Shown here piece after piece: positions 17,195 through 26,621 of a stretch of DNA of 64,000 nucleotides; within the stretch, counting starts at the first letter, position 1; every line of letters begins with the position of its first letter. The notes below the pieces were generated by a model. The model made no database searches. It was not told the origin of the DNA and worked only from the letters and a program-made list of their open reading frames with translations. The DNA comes from Paracoccus sediminicola (GTDB lineage Bacteria > Pseudomonadota > Alphaproteobacteria > Rhodobacterales > Rhodobacteraceae), in contig NZ_CP115768.1 in NCBI RefSeq assembly GCF_027912835.1, positions 1,178,001-1,242,000 on the forward strand, written 5' to 3'. The position numbers and the translations under genes were made by a program.

Positions 17195-18128
17195 CCCGCG
17201 GCCCTGCCGAGCCAGGGTCTGCCCCGTCCTGCCTCATGGCCTTGACCGCTCGCCCGGCCACGAAATCGACCAGAAGACGCATCTTCGGATCCTGCAATCG
17301 CCGATGCGGGTAAAGACAGCCAAAGATCGAGGCGACGGGCGGCGTCTCCGGCAGGATCTCGACCAGCCGACCCGCAGCCAGATGCCCCGCCACATCAAAG
17401 CGCGGCTTGTTCACGATCCCGGCACCGGCAAGCGCCCAGCCGGTCAGCACATCGCTGTCATCGGCATCGAACCGGCCCCGCACCTCCAGCTTGCGCGGAC
17501 CTTCGGGCGTGTCGAGCACCCAGAAATATTCCGGTGAACGCGGATAGCGCAGCAGCAGGCAGTTATGGCGGCTCATCAGGTCATCGGGGGTCTGCGGCGT
17601 GCCATGCTGCGCCAGATAGGACGGCGCGGCGCAAAGAACGCGCGGGCAATCGGCGAATTTGCGCAGCTTCAGGCTCGAATCGGGCGGCGTGCCCACGAAA
17701 AACGCCAGGTCGATCCCGTCGGCAAGAATATCCACCTTGCGATCCGACATCCTCATACGGATCTCGGTCTCCGCGTGGCGCTCGGCGAATTCCGGGATCA
17801 GCGGCGCGATGATCCGCCGGCCAAGACCCAGCGGCGCGGTCACCCGGATCACCCCGCGCGGCACGCCCGAGAACTGCGCCGCGACGGATTCGGCATGTTC
17901 CACCGCCGCCAGCACCCGGCGGGCCTCGTCATAGAAGCTCTTGCCCAGTTCGGTCGGGGTCAGCGATCGGGTGGTGCGGTTGAACAGCCGCGCGCCTAGA
18001 TGCTGTTCCAGCTCCTTGATGCGCTTGCTGGCAACGGCAGGGGTCAGCCGCAGGTCGCGCCCGCCCGAGGTAATGCTGCCGAGTTCGACCACGCGGACAA
18101 AGACCCGCAGGCTTTCGAGATAGGACAT
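17175..18128 (-). CDS. LysR family transcriptional regulator
   Basis: The 317-residue product has the LysR winged helix-turn-helix at residues 1-60 (MSYLESLRVFVRVVELGSI, then LTPAVASKRIKELEQHLGARLFNRTTR in two parts) and a periplasmic-binding-like effector domain from about residue 90. The branch resembles the CrgA/DsdC-like group with the RGVIRVTAPLGLGRRIIAPLIPEF pattern (shortened: RGVIRVTAPLGLG). ATG at 18128 has AGAAGGAA upstream. It is divergent from xdhA across 162 bases that contain a perfect palindrome, so it probably regulates itself and may control the purine operon. The effector is unknown. Confidence 0.9.
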   Translation of the reverse strand: MSYLESLRVFVRVVELGSITSGGRDLRLTPAVASKRIKELEQHLGARLFNRTTRSLTPTELGKSFYDEARRVLAAVEHAESVAAQFSGVPRGVIRVTAPLGLGRRIIAPLIPEFAERHAETEIRMRMSDRKVDILADGIDLAFFVGTPPDSSLKLRKFADCPRVLCAAPSYLAQHGTPQTPDDLMSRHNCLLLRYPRSPEYFWVLDTPEGPRKLEVRGRFDADDSDVLTGWALAGAGIVNKPRFDVAGHLAAGRLVEILPETPPVASIFGCLYPHRRLQDPKMRLLVDFVAGRAVKAMRQDGADPGSAGPRVSRIGV

Positions 18129-18164
18129 GAGCGGCGTTCCTTCTGGGATCGGACCCACTCTATG

Positions 18165-18187
18165 ACTTTCAACAGTCTGTTGAAAGT
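18165..18187. promoter_or_regulatory. Perfect 10-bp-arm palindrome in the lysR-xdhA intergenic region
   Basis: Arms ACTTTCAACA and TGTTGAAAGT flank a GTC centre, with no mismatch over 23 bases. It lies 37 bases upstream of the LysR ATG and 104 bases upstream of xdhA. Such a long perfect palindrome in a divergent region next to a LysR gene is a strong candidate operator, probably of the adjacent regulator. An RNA hairpin role is less likely because it has no T-tract. Confidence 0.65.
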
Positions 18188-18290
18188 ATTTCCCGACACA
18201 CACCGTTTTTCGAGTCAGTCACCTTGGCTAGGCTTGTGTTAGATTTGATATTCAACGCCAGCACCGCCCGAGCCAGCACAGGATCGAGAC

Positions 18291-19754
18291 ATGCCGCATT
18301 CCTCCGATATCCGTTTTCTGCTCAATGACGAGGAGATCACGCTCTCTGAACTGCCCGCGACCCGGACCCTGCTGGACTATCTTCGCATCGAGCGCCGGCT
18401 GACCGGCACCAAGGAGGGCTGCGCCGAGGGAGATTGCGGGGCCTGCACGGTGCTGATCGGGCGGTTGCAGAACGGCGCGCTGCGCTATGAGACGGTGAAT
18501 GCCTGCATCCGCTTCCTCGCCTCGCTGAACGGCTGCCACATCGTCACCGTCGAACATCTCTGCGGGCCCGACGGCCGCCTGCATCCGGTCCAGCAAGCCA
18601 TGGTCGAGCATCATGGCAGCCAGTGCGGCTTCTGCACGCCGGGTTTCGTCATGTCGCTTTATGCATTGTGGATGGAGACACCGCAGCCCAGCGAAACGCA
18701 GATCGAGACCGCGCTTCAGGGCAATCTCTGCCGCTGCACCGGCTATGCGCCGATCATCCGGGCGGCGCTCGCCGTAAATGAATACGACACCCCCGCGAAT
18801 GACTATCTCACCCGCGAGCGCGAGACGCTGACAGCCCGACTGGACGCCATGCGCCAGAACGGGCGGATCGAAACCGGACCCGAGGATGACCGCGCGATCC
18901 TGCCGGCGGATCTGGACGATCTGGGCAAGGTTCTGGGCGCGCATCCCAAGGCAACCATCGTCGCCGGCTCGACCGATGTCGGGCTGTGGGTGACGAAATT
19001 CCTGCGCCCGATCTCTCCGGTCGTGTTCATCACTCATCTGGAAGAGCTGAAATCGGTCGAGCTCACCGACGAGGCGCTGACCATCGGCGCGGGCGTCACC
19101 TATAGCGAGGCCGAGGCGGCGATGCGCGAGGCGTTCCCGCATCTCGGACCCTATTGGGAGCGCATCGCCGGCTGGCAGGTCCGCAACATGGGCACGATCG
19201 GCGGCAATATCGCCAATGGCTCGCCCATCGGGGACACGCCGCCGGTGCTGATCGCGCTCGGCGCGGAGGTCACGCTGCAAAAGGCCGAGGGGCGCCGCAG
19301 CCTGGCGCTGGAGGATTTCTTCATAGATTACGGCGAGCAGGATCGCGAGAGCGGCGATTTCGTCGCCAGCATTCGCATCCCGCGCCCGGCACCGGGGCAG
19401 ATCGACGCGGCCTACAAGATCTCGAAGCGGCGCGACGAGGATATTTCCTCGGTCGCCGCCGGGTTCAGCCTCACCGTGCAGCAGGGGCGCATTTCTGCCG
19501 CGCGGCTGGCCTTTGGCGGCATGGCGGCCACACCGAAACGCGCCGCCGCAGCCGAGGCCGCGCTTGTCGGACAGGAGTGGAACGAAGCCGCCTTCGAGGC
19601 GGCGGCAGAGGCACTTTCGCAGGATTTCGAGCCGCTCTCCGACTGGCGCGCCAGCGCCGAATACCGGATGCTGGTCGCGCAGAACCTGCTGCGCCGCTTC
19701 TTTCTGGAACATGACGCCGACACCTCCGGCAAGCCCCGGCTGGAGGTCGCCTGA
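18291..19754 (+). CDS. xdhA: Xanthine dehydrogenase, small subunit (Fe-S and FAD)
   Basis: XdhA passes electrons from the molybdenum subunit through two [2Fe-2S] clusters to FAD and NAD+. The 487-residue product has the plant-type cluster motif KEGCAEGDCGACTV at about residues 40-53, the second cluster motifs CGFCTPGF (about 113) and LCRCTGYAP (about 148), and an FAD domain from about 200 with GTIGGNIANGSPIGD. The C-terminal CO-dehydrogenase flavoprotein domain ends at about 470. It overlaps the ATG of xdhB as TGATG. Confidence 0.96.
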   Translation: MPHSSDIRFLLNDEEITLSELPATRTLLDYLRIERRLTGTKEGCAEGDCGACTVLIGRLQNGALRYETVNACIRFLASLNGCHIVTVEHLCGPDGRLHPVQQAMVEHHGSQCGFCTPGFVMSLYALWMETPQPSETQIETALQGNLCRCTGYAPIIRAALAVNEYDTPANDYLTRERETLTARLDAMRQNGRIETGPEDDRAILPADLDDLGKVLGAHPKATIVAGSTDVGLWVTKFLRPISPVVFITHLEELKSVELTDEALTIGAGVTYSEAEAAMREAFPHLGPYWERIAGWQVRNMGTIGGNIANGSPIGDTPPVLIALGAEVTLQKAEGRRSLALEDFFIDYGEQDRESGDFVASIRIPRPAPGQIDAAYKISKRRDEDISSVAAGFSLTVQQGRISAARLAFGGMAATPKRAAAAEAALVGQEWNEAAFEAAAEALSQDFEPLSDWRASAEYRMLVAQNLLRRFFLEHDADTSGKPRLEVA

Positions 19755-22099
19755 TGGAAGATCATCGCATGAATGAACAGCGCCGCGCGCGAGGCACCGC
19801 GCATCAGAGCATCGAACATGACAGCGCCATCAAGCATGTCACCGGGCGGGCTGAATATACCGATGACATCACCGAACCGCAGGGCACGCTTCACGCCTAT
19901 CTCGGCGTGGCGGATGTGGCGCATGGTCGGATCACGGCGATGGATCTGAGTGCGGTGCGCAAGGCACAGGGCGTCATCGCCGTGCTGACCGCCGCCGATA
20001 TTCCCGGCGTCAACGATATCAGCCCCGGCGGGCGGCAGGACGAGCCGGTCTTCCCCGAAGAGCTGGTCGAATATCATGGCCAGCCGCTTTTCGCGGTGGT
20101 CGCCGAAACCCGCGATCTCGCCCGGCGCGCCGCCGAGAAGGCCGAGATCGGATACGACCCCCTGCCCCATGCGCTCGACCCGATCAGCGCGCGCGAGGCC
20201 GGTTACCCGACCGTGACCGAACCGCTGACCCTGCAACGCGGCGATATCGGCGCGGGACGGCAGGGCGCGGCGCATCGCATCAAGGGCCGCATCGCCGTGG
20301 GCGGTCAGGATCACATGTATCTGGAAGGGCAGATCGCCTTCGCCATTCCCGGCGAGGATGAGGATGTGATCGTGAATTGCTCGACCCAGCATCCCAGCGA
20401 GGCGCAGCATATGGTCGCCCATGTGCTCGGCGTGCCGTCGCATTCGGTCACCATCAATGTCCGCCGCATGGGTGGCGGGTTCGGCGGCAAGGAAAGCCAG
20501 ATGAACATCTTCGCGGTCGTCGCCGCGATGGCCGCCAAAAAGCTGAACCGTCCGGTGAAGATCCGCCCCGACCGCGATCAGGACATGACCGCGACCGGCA
20601 AGCGCCATGATTTCGTGATCGACTATGACGTGGCCTTCGACGATGACGGCGTGATCCAGGCCGTCGAAAGCCATCTGGCAGCGCGCTGCGGATATTCCTC
20701 GGATCTCTCGGGGCCGGTGACCGACCGGGCGCTGTTCCATGCCGACAACGCCTATTTCTATCCGCATGTGCGGCTGACCTCCTGCCCGCAAAAGACCAAC
20801 ACCGTTTCGAACACGGCGTTTCGCGGCTTTGGCGGGCCGCAGGGCGTCATGGTCGCCGAACGCATGATCGAGGAAATCGCCTATGCGCTCGGCCGGGACA
20901 CGCTGGAGATCCGCAAGGCCAATTTCTATGGCGGCGAGGGGCGCGACCTGACGCCCTATCACCAGAAGGTCGAGGACAATATCCTCGGCCAGATCGTCCG
21001 GGAGCTGGAGGAAAGCAGCGATTACCAGGCCCGCCGCGACGCGGTGCTGCGCCACAATGCCGAGGGCGGGATCATCCGGCGCGGGATCGCCATGACCCCG
21101 GTGAAATTCGGCATCTCTTTTACGGCGACGCATTTCAACCAGGCCGGATCGCTGCTGCATATCTACAGCGACGGCTCGATCTCCCTCAATCACGGCGGGA
21201 CCGAGATGGGCCAGGGGCTGAACACCAAGGTCGCGCAGGTCGTGGCGGATGTGTTCCAGGTGGATTTCGACCGGATCAAGATCACCCGCACCACCACCGA
21301 GAAAGTGCCGAACACCTCGGCCACTGCGGCATCGAGCGGCTCGGATCTGAATGGCATGGCGGCGCTCGATGCGGCCGAGCAGATCAAGGCGCGACTCGTC
21401 GCCTTCGCCGCCGAACGCTGGCAGATCGCGCCGGATCGGATCCGATTCATCGACAATGCCGTTCATATCGGCGACGAGATCCTGCCCTTCGCCAAGCTCA
21501 TCCACGAGGCTTATGTCGCACGGATCCACCTGTCCGCCGCGGGCTTCTATAAGACGCCGAAAATCCATTGGGACCGCGCCGCGGGCAAGGGCCGGCCCTT
21601 CTATTACTACGCCTATGGCGCGGCCTGTTCCGAGGTGTCCGTCGATACGCTGACCGGCGAGTACCGGATCGAACGCAGCGATATCCTGCATGATGTGGGC
21701 CGCTCGCTGAACCCGGCCATCGACAAGGGGCAGGTCGAGGGTGCCTTCGTGCAGGGTGTCGGCTGGCTGACCAGCGAAGAGCTGTGGTGGGACGACAAGG
21801 GCCGGCTGAGGACCCATGCGCCCTCTACCTACAAGATCCCGCTGGCCAGCGACCGGCCGCGTATCTTCAACGTCGCCCTCGCCGACTGGTCGGAGAATCG
21901 CGAGATGACGATCAAGCGGTCGAAAGCCGTGGGCGAGCCGCCCTTCATGCTGGGGATCTCGGTCTTCGAGGCGATCTCGATGGCGGTGGCGAGCGTGGCG
22001 GATTATCGCGAATGCCCGCGCCTCGATTCGCCTGCCACGCCCGAACGGGTGCTGTTGGCGGTGGATCGGCTGAAACGCCGGACCGGCGGAAGGAGCTGA
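19754..22099 (+). CDS. xdhB: Xanthine dehydrogenase, molybdopterin-binding large subunit
   Basis: XdhB holds the molybdenum cofactor and hydroxylates hypoxanthine and xanthine to urate in the cytosol. The 781-residue product has an N-terminal aldehyde oxidase a/b hammerhead (about 25-135) and the large Moco domain with RRMGGGFGGKESQ, FRGFGGPQG, GGTEMGQGLNTKV, and a C-terminal AVGEPPFMLG whose Glu is the catalytic base in this family. An Arg in the FRGFGGPQG region is the substrate Arg position of xanthine dehydrogenases and supports a purine substrate. It overlaps xdhA by one base, and xdhC follows three bases after its stop. Confidence 0.96.
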   Translation: MEDHRMNEQRRARGTAHQSIEHDSAIKHVTGRAEYTDDITEPQGTLHAYLGVADVAHGRITAMDLSAVRKAQGVIAVLTAADIPGVNDISPGGRQDEPVFPEELVEYHGQPLFAVVAETRDLARRAAEKAEIGYDPLPHALDPISAREAGYPTVTEPLTLQRGDIGAGRQGAAHRIKGRIAVGGQDHMYLEGQIAFAIPGEDEDVIVNCSTQHPSEAQHMVAHVLGVPSHSVTINVRRMGGGFGGKESQMNIFAVVAAMAAKKLNRPVKIRPDRDQDMTATGKRHDFVIDYDVAFDDDGVIQAVESHLAARCGYSSDLSGPVTDRALFHADNAYFYPHVRLTSCPQKTNTVSNTAFRGFGGPQGVMVAERMIEEIAYALGRDTLEIRKANFYGGEGRDLTPYHQKVEDNILGQIVRELEESSDYQARRDAVLRHNAEGGIIRRGIAMTPVKFGISFTATHFNQAGSLLHIYSDGSISLNHGGTEMGQGLNTKVAQVVADVFQVDFDRIKITRTTTEKVPNTSATAASSGSDLNGMAALDAAEQIKARLVAFAAERWQIAPDRIRFIDNAVHIGDEILPFAKLIHEAYVARIHLSAAGFYKTPKIHWDRAAGKGRPFYYYAYGAACSEVSVDTLTGEYRIERSDILHDVGRSLNPAIDKGQVEGAFVQGVGWLTSEELWWDDKGRLRTHAPSTYKIPLASDRPRIFNVALADWSENREMTIKRSKAVGEPPFMLGISVFEAISMAVASVADYRECPRLDSPATPERVLLAVDRLKRRTGGRS

Positions 22100-22102
22100 G
22101 CG

Positions 22103-22954
22103 ATGTATGCGCTGAACCGCCTCATCAGCTTTCTGAACGAAGCCGGCCCTGTCGCCCGGCTGCGGCTGACCCGTGTGCGCGGCTCGTCCCCGCGCGAAGC
22201 TGGGACCGAGATGTTCGTCAGCGCGACCGGGCTGTCGGGCACGATCGGCGGCGGACAGCTGGAACAGCGCGCCATCGACGCCGCCCGTGAAATGCTGGCG
22301 AAAGGCGACATCGCCTGCCATCTGGACCTGCCGCTCGGACCCGAGATCGGGCAATGCTGCGGCGGCCGCGTCGAGATTTCCGTGCAGCGGATGCGCATGG
22401 CGGACAAGGCCGCCGCCATCTCGGCCGCGCGACGCGCCCATGACAGCCTGCCCTCGGTCTATGTGCTCGGGGCGGGCCATGTCGGGCGGGCGCTGGCCGA
22501 TCTGCTTCAGCATCTGCCGGTGCGCACGGTGCTGGCCGATCAGCGTCAGGGCGAGCTGGCCCTGTCGGGCGCGATGGTCGAAAAGCGGCTCTGCGCGATC
22601 CCGGAATTCGAGATCCAGTCCGCGCCGCCGGGCAGCGCCTTCGTGGTGCTGACCCATGACCATGCGCTGGATTTCCTGCTGACCGCCGCGGCGCTCGAAC
22701 GCGGCGATGCGCGCTATGTCGGCATGATCGGATCGGCCACCAAGCGGGCAAAGTTCCGAAGCTGGTGCGCACGGCAATGCGACGGGCTGTCGGACGCCGC
22801 GCTGACCTGCCCGATCGGCTCGGGCGGCAGTCGCGACAAGCGCCCCGAGATCATCGCCGCCATGGTCGCGGCAGAGCTGATGACCGCGCTGACCCCGGCC
22901 GCGCAGCACATGCAGCCGGATCGCGCGAGGGAGATCCGGCTGGCAACGCGATAG
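22103..22954 (+). CDS. xdhC: Xanthine dehydrogenase accessory protein XdhC
   Basis: XdhC binds the molybdenum cofactor and inserts its sulfurated form into XdhB. The 283-residue product shows the XdhC/CoxI N-terminal domain (RVRGSSPREAGTEMFV), the conserved GQCCGGRVEI motif at about residues 82-91, and a C-terminal Rossmann domain with VYVLGAGHVGRALADLL at about 118-134 and YVGMIGSATKRAKF. Genes for this protein regularly follow xdhB. An AGGAGCTGAGCG ribosome binding site overlaps the xdhB stop codon. Confidence 0.95.
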   Translation: MYALNRLISFLNEAGPVARLRLTRVRGSSPREAGTEMFVSATGLSGTIGGGQLEQRAIDAAREMLAKGDIACHLDLPLGPEIGQCCGGRVEISVQRMRMADKAAAISAARRAHDSLPSVYVLGAGHVGRALADLLQHLPVRTVLADQRQGELALSGAMVEKRLCAIPEFEIQSAPPGSAFVVLTHDHALDFLLTAAALERGDARYVGMIGSATKRAKFRSWCARQCDGLSDAALTCPIGSGGSRDKRPEIIAAMVAAELMTALTPAAQHMQPDRAREIRLATR

Positions 22955-23036
22955 CGGGGCGGCGCCGGGCCGCACCAACCGACACATGACAACAAGGGCC
23001 CGGCAGGAGACCGGCCCGCCATCCATGGGAGGGACA

Positions 23037-24338
23037 ATGATGGACAGGATTTTCGGCCTCAGGGCCAATGGCACCAGCCTGAGGACAGAGGTGATCGCGG
23101 GGGCGACCACCTTCCTGACCATGGCCTATATCATCTTCGTCAACCCGGAGATCCTGTCGTCGACCGGGATGGACCGCGATGCGGTCTTCGTCGCCACCTG
23201 CCTCGCCGCCGCGCTCGGCTCGGCGATCATGGCGCTGTGGGCGAACTGGCCCATCGGCATGGCGCCGGGGATGGGGCTGAACGCCTTTTTCGCCTTTACC
23301 GTGGTCGGCGCGCTCGGTTTTACCTGGCAACAGGCGCTGGGTGCGGTGTTCATCTCGGGTCTGGTCTTTCTGTTCCTGTCGGTCACCGGCATCCGGCGCT
23401 GGCTGATCGCCGGGATCCCCAGCTCGATGCGCAGCGCGATTGCGGCGGGGATCGGGATGTTTCTCGGGCTGATCGCGCTGACCAGCTCGGGCATCGTGGT
23501 GGCGAATCCCGCAACCTATGTCGCGCTCGGGGATCTGACCCAGACCGGCCCGCTTCTGGCCGTGGCCGGGTTCTTCATCACCGCAGCGCTCGACGCGCTG
23601 AAAATCCGCGGCGCGATCCTGATCGGGATCCTGGTCATCACGCTGGCCTCGATCCTGCTCGGGGCGAGCGCGTTCGGTGGCCTCATGTCGATGCCGCCCT
23701 CGATCGCGCCGACCTTCATGCAGCTCGACCTGGCCGGGGCGCTGACGGCGGGGATCTTCCACGTTATCCTGGTGATGGTGCTGGTCGAGGTGTTCGACGC
23801 GACCGGCACGCTGATCGGCGTCGCCAAGCGCGCCGGGCTGCTGACCGAGGGGCCGGCCCATACCAACAAGGGCCTCAGCCGCGCGCTGATGGCGGATTCG
23901 ACCGCGATCCTCGCCGGCTCGATGCTGGGCACCAGCTCGACCACCGCCTATGTCGAAAGCGCTTCGGGCGTTCAGGCGGGCGGGCGGACGGGGCTGACCG
24001 CGCTCGTCGTCGCCGTGCTGTTCCTGCTGGCGATGTTCTTCGCGCCGTTGGCGGGTTCGGTCCCGGCCTATGCGACCGCGCCCGCGCTGCTCTACGTGGC
24101 CTGCCTGATGGTGCGTGAATTTTCGGAAATCGCATGGGAGGATGTGACCGAGGCGGCGCCGGCCGTGCTGACCGCGCTGATGATGCCTTTTACCTATTCC
24201 ATCGCCAACGGTCTGGCCTTCGGCTTTATCAGCTATGCGCTGATCAAGCTGCTGACCGGACGCGCGCGCGACGTCCATATCGCGACCTGGGTGGTGGCGG
24301 GTCTGTTCGTGATCCGCTTCGCCTTCTTCGCCGAATGA
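23037..24338 (+). CDS. NCS2 family purine permease (guanine/hypoxanthine type)
   Basis: This 433-residue inner-membrane protein has 12-14 predicted membrane segments and the AzgA/GhxP/AdeQ-type signatures: TEVIAGATTFLTMAYIIFVNP in two parts (TEVIAGATTFLTM, YIIFVNPEIL), GMGLNAFFAFTVV, and a second-half motif VEVFDATGTLIGVA followed by LGTSSTTAYVESASGV. It imports purine bases with protons. Position between xdhC and guaD supports guanine or hypoxanthine as substrate. The ATG at 23037 follows GGGAGGGACA; the frame opens 17 codons earlier without a site. Confidence 0.93.
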   Translation: MMDRIFGLRANGTSLRTEVIAGATTFLTMAYIIFVNPEILSSTGMDRDAVFVATCLAAALGSAIMALWANWPIGMAPGMGLNAFFAFTVVGALGFTWQQALGAVFISGLVFLFLSVTGIRRWLIAGIPSSMRSAIAAGIGMFLGLIALTSSGIVVANPATYVALGDLTQTGPLLAVAGFFITAALDALKIRGAILIGILVITLASILLGASAFGGLMSMPPSIAPTFMQLDLAGALTAGIFHVILVMVLVEVFDATGTLIGVAKRAGLLTEGPAHTNKGLSRALMADSTAILAGSMLGTSSTTAYVESASGVQAGGRTGLTALVVAVLFLLAMFFAPLAGSVPAYATAPALLYVACLMVREFSEIAWEDVTEAAPAVLTALMMPFTYSIANGLAFGFISYALIKLLTGRARDVHIATWVVAGLFVIRFAFFAE

Positions 24339-24440
24339 CCGCAAGCTGAGACAAGAACCCCCTGTCTGGGGCACTGGTGCGGATCACCGGACCCTCCGCG
24401 TGATCCGCATATTTTCTGACCAGAGAACCGGGACCAGAGC

Positions 24441-25748
24441 ATGACCGACACAGCCCCGCCCCGCCTTTTGCGCGGACGCATCCTGAACTTCTCCGCCCTG
24501 CCCCGCGACGACACGGATCGCGCGGCCTATCGCTATATCGAGGATGGCGCGATCCTGATCTCGGGCGGAATGATCGAGGCTGTGGGCGACTATGCCGAGA
24601 TCGCGCCACGCGCCGGCGCGGCGCAGATCGTCAATCACCATCCGCATCTGATGATGGCCGGTTTCATCGATACGCATCTGCATTTCCCGCAGGTGCAGGT
24701 GATCGCAAGCTGGGGGGCGCAGCTTCTCGACTGGCTGAACAATTACACTTTTCCCGAGGAAACCCGCTTCGTCGATCCCGATCATTGCGCCGAGATGGCC
24801 CGGCATTTCTTCGATCTGCTCACCAGCCACGGCACGACCACCGCGGTCGCCTTCTGCTCGGTGCACAGATCATCCGCCGAGGCATATTTCACCGAGGCCG
24901 CCCGCCGGAACATGCGGATGATCGGCGGCAAGGTGATGATGGACCGCAACGCCCCCGACGGGCTGCGCGACACGGCGCAATCGGGCTATGACGACAGCAA
25001 GGAACTGATCGAGAAATGGCACGGCAAAGGGCGCGGGCTTTATGCGATCTCGCCGCGTTTCGCGATCACCTCGACACCCGAGCAGCTCGAGATGGCCGGC
25101 GCGCTCGCCGCGGAATATCCCGACTGCCATATCCAGACCCATCTGAGCGAAAATCACGACGAAATCGCCTATACCGCGTCGCTTTATCCCGATGCGCCGG
25201 ATTATCTGGGCATCTATGAACGCTTCGGGCTGATCGGGCCGAAGGCGCTGATGGGGCATTCGATTCACCTGACCGAGCGAGAGATCGCGGTCATGGCCGA
25301 GACCGGCACCAAGGCGGTGTTCTGCCCGACCTCTAATCTTTTCCTGGGCAGCGGGCTGTTCGACGATGCCGGGCTGCGCGCGCGGGGCATCACCAACGCC
25401 ATCGCCACGGATATCGGCGGCGGCAGCAGCTATTCCATGCTTCAGACGCTGGATCAGGGCTACAAGATCCTCCAGCTTCAGGGTCAGAAGCTGCATCCTT
25501 TGGGCGCGTTCCACTGGGTCACGCGGGGCAATGCCGTGGCGCTGGGGCTGGAGGACCGGATCGGCACGCTCGATGCCGGGACCGAGGCGGATATCGTGGT
25601 GCTGGACGCACGCGCCACCCCCGCGATGGAACTGCGCATGGCGCGGGCCAAAACGCTGTCGGAAGAGCTGTTCATCCTGCAAACGCTCGGTGACGATCGT
25701 GCCATCGCGGAAACCTATATCGCCGGGGCGCCGGTCAAGAAGGGTTAG
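24441..25748 (+). CDS. guaD: Guanine deaminase
   Basis: GuaD hydrolyses guanine to xanthine and ammonia with a zinc ion, in the cytosol. The 435-residue amidohydrolase has the metal motif FIDTHLHFPQ (about residues 73-82), the guanine-deaminase-specific WGAQLLDWLNNYTFPEE (WGAQLLDWLNNYTF shown), QTHLSENHDE, HSIHL and the late Asp in ATDIGGGSSYSMLQT. The family length is normal. It ends the plus-strand run xdhABC-permease-guaD, giving a complete guanine to urate route. Confidence 0.95.
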   Translation: MTDTAPPRLLRGRILNFSALPRDDTDRAAYRYIEDGAILISGGMIEAVGDYAEIAPRAGAAQIVNHHPHLMMAGFIDTHLHFPQVQVIASWGAQLLDWLNNYTFPEETRFVDPDHCAEMARHFFDLLTSHGTTTAVAFCSVHRSSAEAYFTEAARRNMRMIGGKVMMDRNAPDGLRDTAQSGYDDSKELIEKWHGKGRGLYAISPRFAITSTPEQLEMAGALAAEYPDCHIQTHLSENHDEIAYTASLYPDAPDYLGIYERFGLIGPKALMGHSIHLTEREIAVMAETGTKAVFCPTSNLFLGSGLFDDAGLRARGITNAIATDIGGGSSYSMLQTLDQGYKILQLQGQKLHPLGAFHWVTRGNAVALGLEDRIGTLDAGTEADIVVLDARATPAMELRMARAKTLSEELFILQTLGDDRAIAETYIAGAPVKKG

Positions 25749-25772
25749 CGCGGCGCAGGCGGCGCAGATGCC

Positions 25773-26621
25773 TCAGCCGGTGGCGGGCAGACCCAGCATG
25801 GCCCGTATCTCTGCCGGGCTGGCCCCGTCTTGCCGCAGCGCCCGCAGGCTCCGCGCATCGTCGCGCTTGGCGAGGCGCTTGCCGTCCTGATCGCGGATCA
25901 GCCGGTGGTGGTGATATTCGGGCGTGTCCAGATCCAGCAGACGTTGCAGCAGCACATGGATCCAGCTCGATTCGAACAAATCCATGCCGCGCGTGACCAG
26001 CGTGATCCCCTGCGCCGCATCGTCCAGCACCACCGAGAGGTGATAGGACGTGCCCATCCCCCGCCGCGCCAAGATCACATCGCCGATCCCGGTCAGGAAG
26101 GCTTCGCGCGACAGCACATGCACCCGCCCGTCGCGGAAGCTCAGCATATTGTCGCGGATCAGATCGAAGGCGCGGCCCGCATCCAGCCGGATCACATCGC
26201 CCTCGCGCAGATCGCGCATCGGCCGGCCCCGGCAGCATCCGGGATAGATCAGCCCGTCCGGCCCGTGTAGCGGAGCGCCCTCTTGCGGGGCGGACAGCGC
26301 GGCCCTGATATCGCCGCGCGTGCAGGAACAGGGGTAGGTCACGCCCAGATCGCCCAGATAGGACAGTGCGTCGCGATAGACCGCCATCCGGTCGGATTGC
26401 CGCATCACCGGCTGCCGCCAGCTCAGACCCAGCCAGCCCAGATCCTCGAAAATCGCGGTCTCGAATTCCGGCTTGCAGCGCTCGCGGTCGATATCCTCGA
26501 TGCGCAGCAGAAACCGGCCCGGCCCGGCCTTTCCCGCCGAGACGAGCGCCGAGAACGCATGGCCCAGATGCAGCAGCCCGGTGGGCGACGGCGCAAAGCG
26601 GGTTACTGCGCCGCCAGCCAT
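25773..26621 (-). CDS. gluQ: Glutamyl-Q tRNA(Asp) synthetase
   Basis: GluQ activates glutamate and attaches it to queuosine in the anticodon of tRNA(Asp). The 282-residue product is a GluRS catalytic core without an anticodon-binding domain. It begins with [20 protein letters not shown] (HIGH-like HLGH), has the zinc motif YPCSCTR followed by YPGCC, and a KMSKS-like [12 protein letters not shown]. Its first 19 bases overlap the end of trmFO, so the two tRNA-modification genes are co-transcribed. Confidence 0.93.
   Translation of the reverse strand: MAGGAVTRFAPSPTGLLHLGHAFSALVSAGKAGPGRFLLRIEDIDRERCKPEFETAIFEDLGWLGLSWRQPVMRQSDRMAVYRDALSYLGDLGVTYPCSCTRGDIRAALSAPQEGAPLHGPDGLIYPGCCRGRPMRDLREGDVIRLDAGRAFDLIRDNMLSFRDGRVHVLSREAFLTGIGDVILARRGMGTSYHLSVVLDDAAQGITLVTRGMDLFESSWIHVLLQRLLDLDTPEYHHHRLIRDQDGKRLAKRDDARSLRALRQDGASPAEIRAMLGLPATG

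Noticed and set aside
19412-23122. A 1236-codon open frame on the minus strand across xdhABC
   Set aside because: It is antisense to xdhA, xdhB and xdhC, whose cofactor motifs are clear. Its own translation shows no domain.
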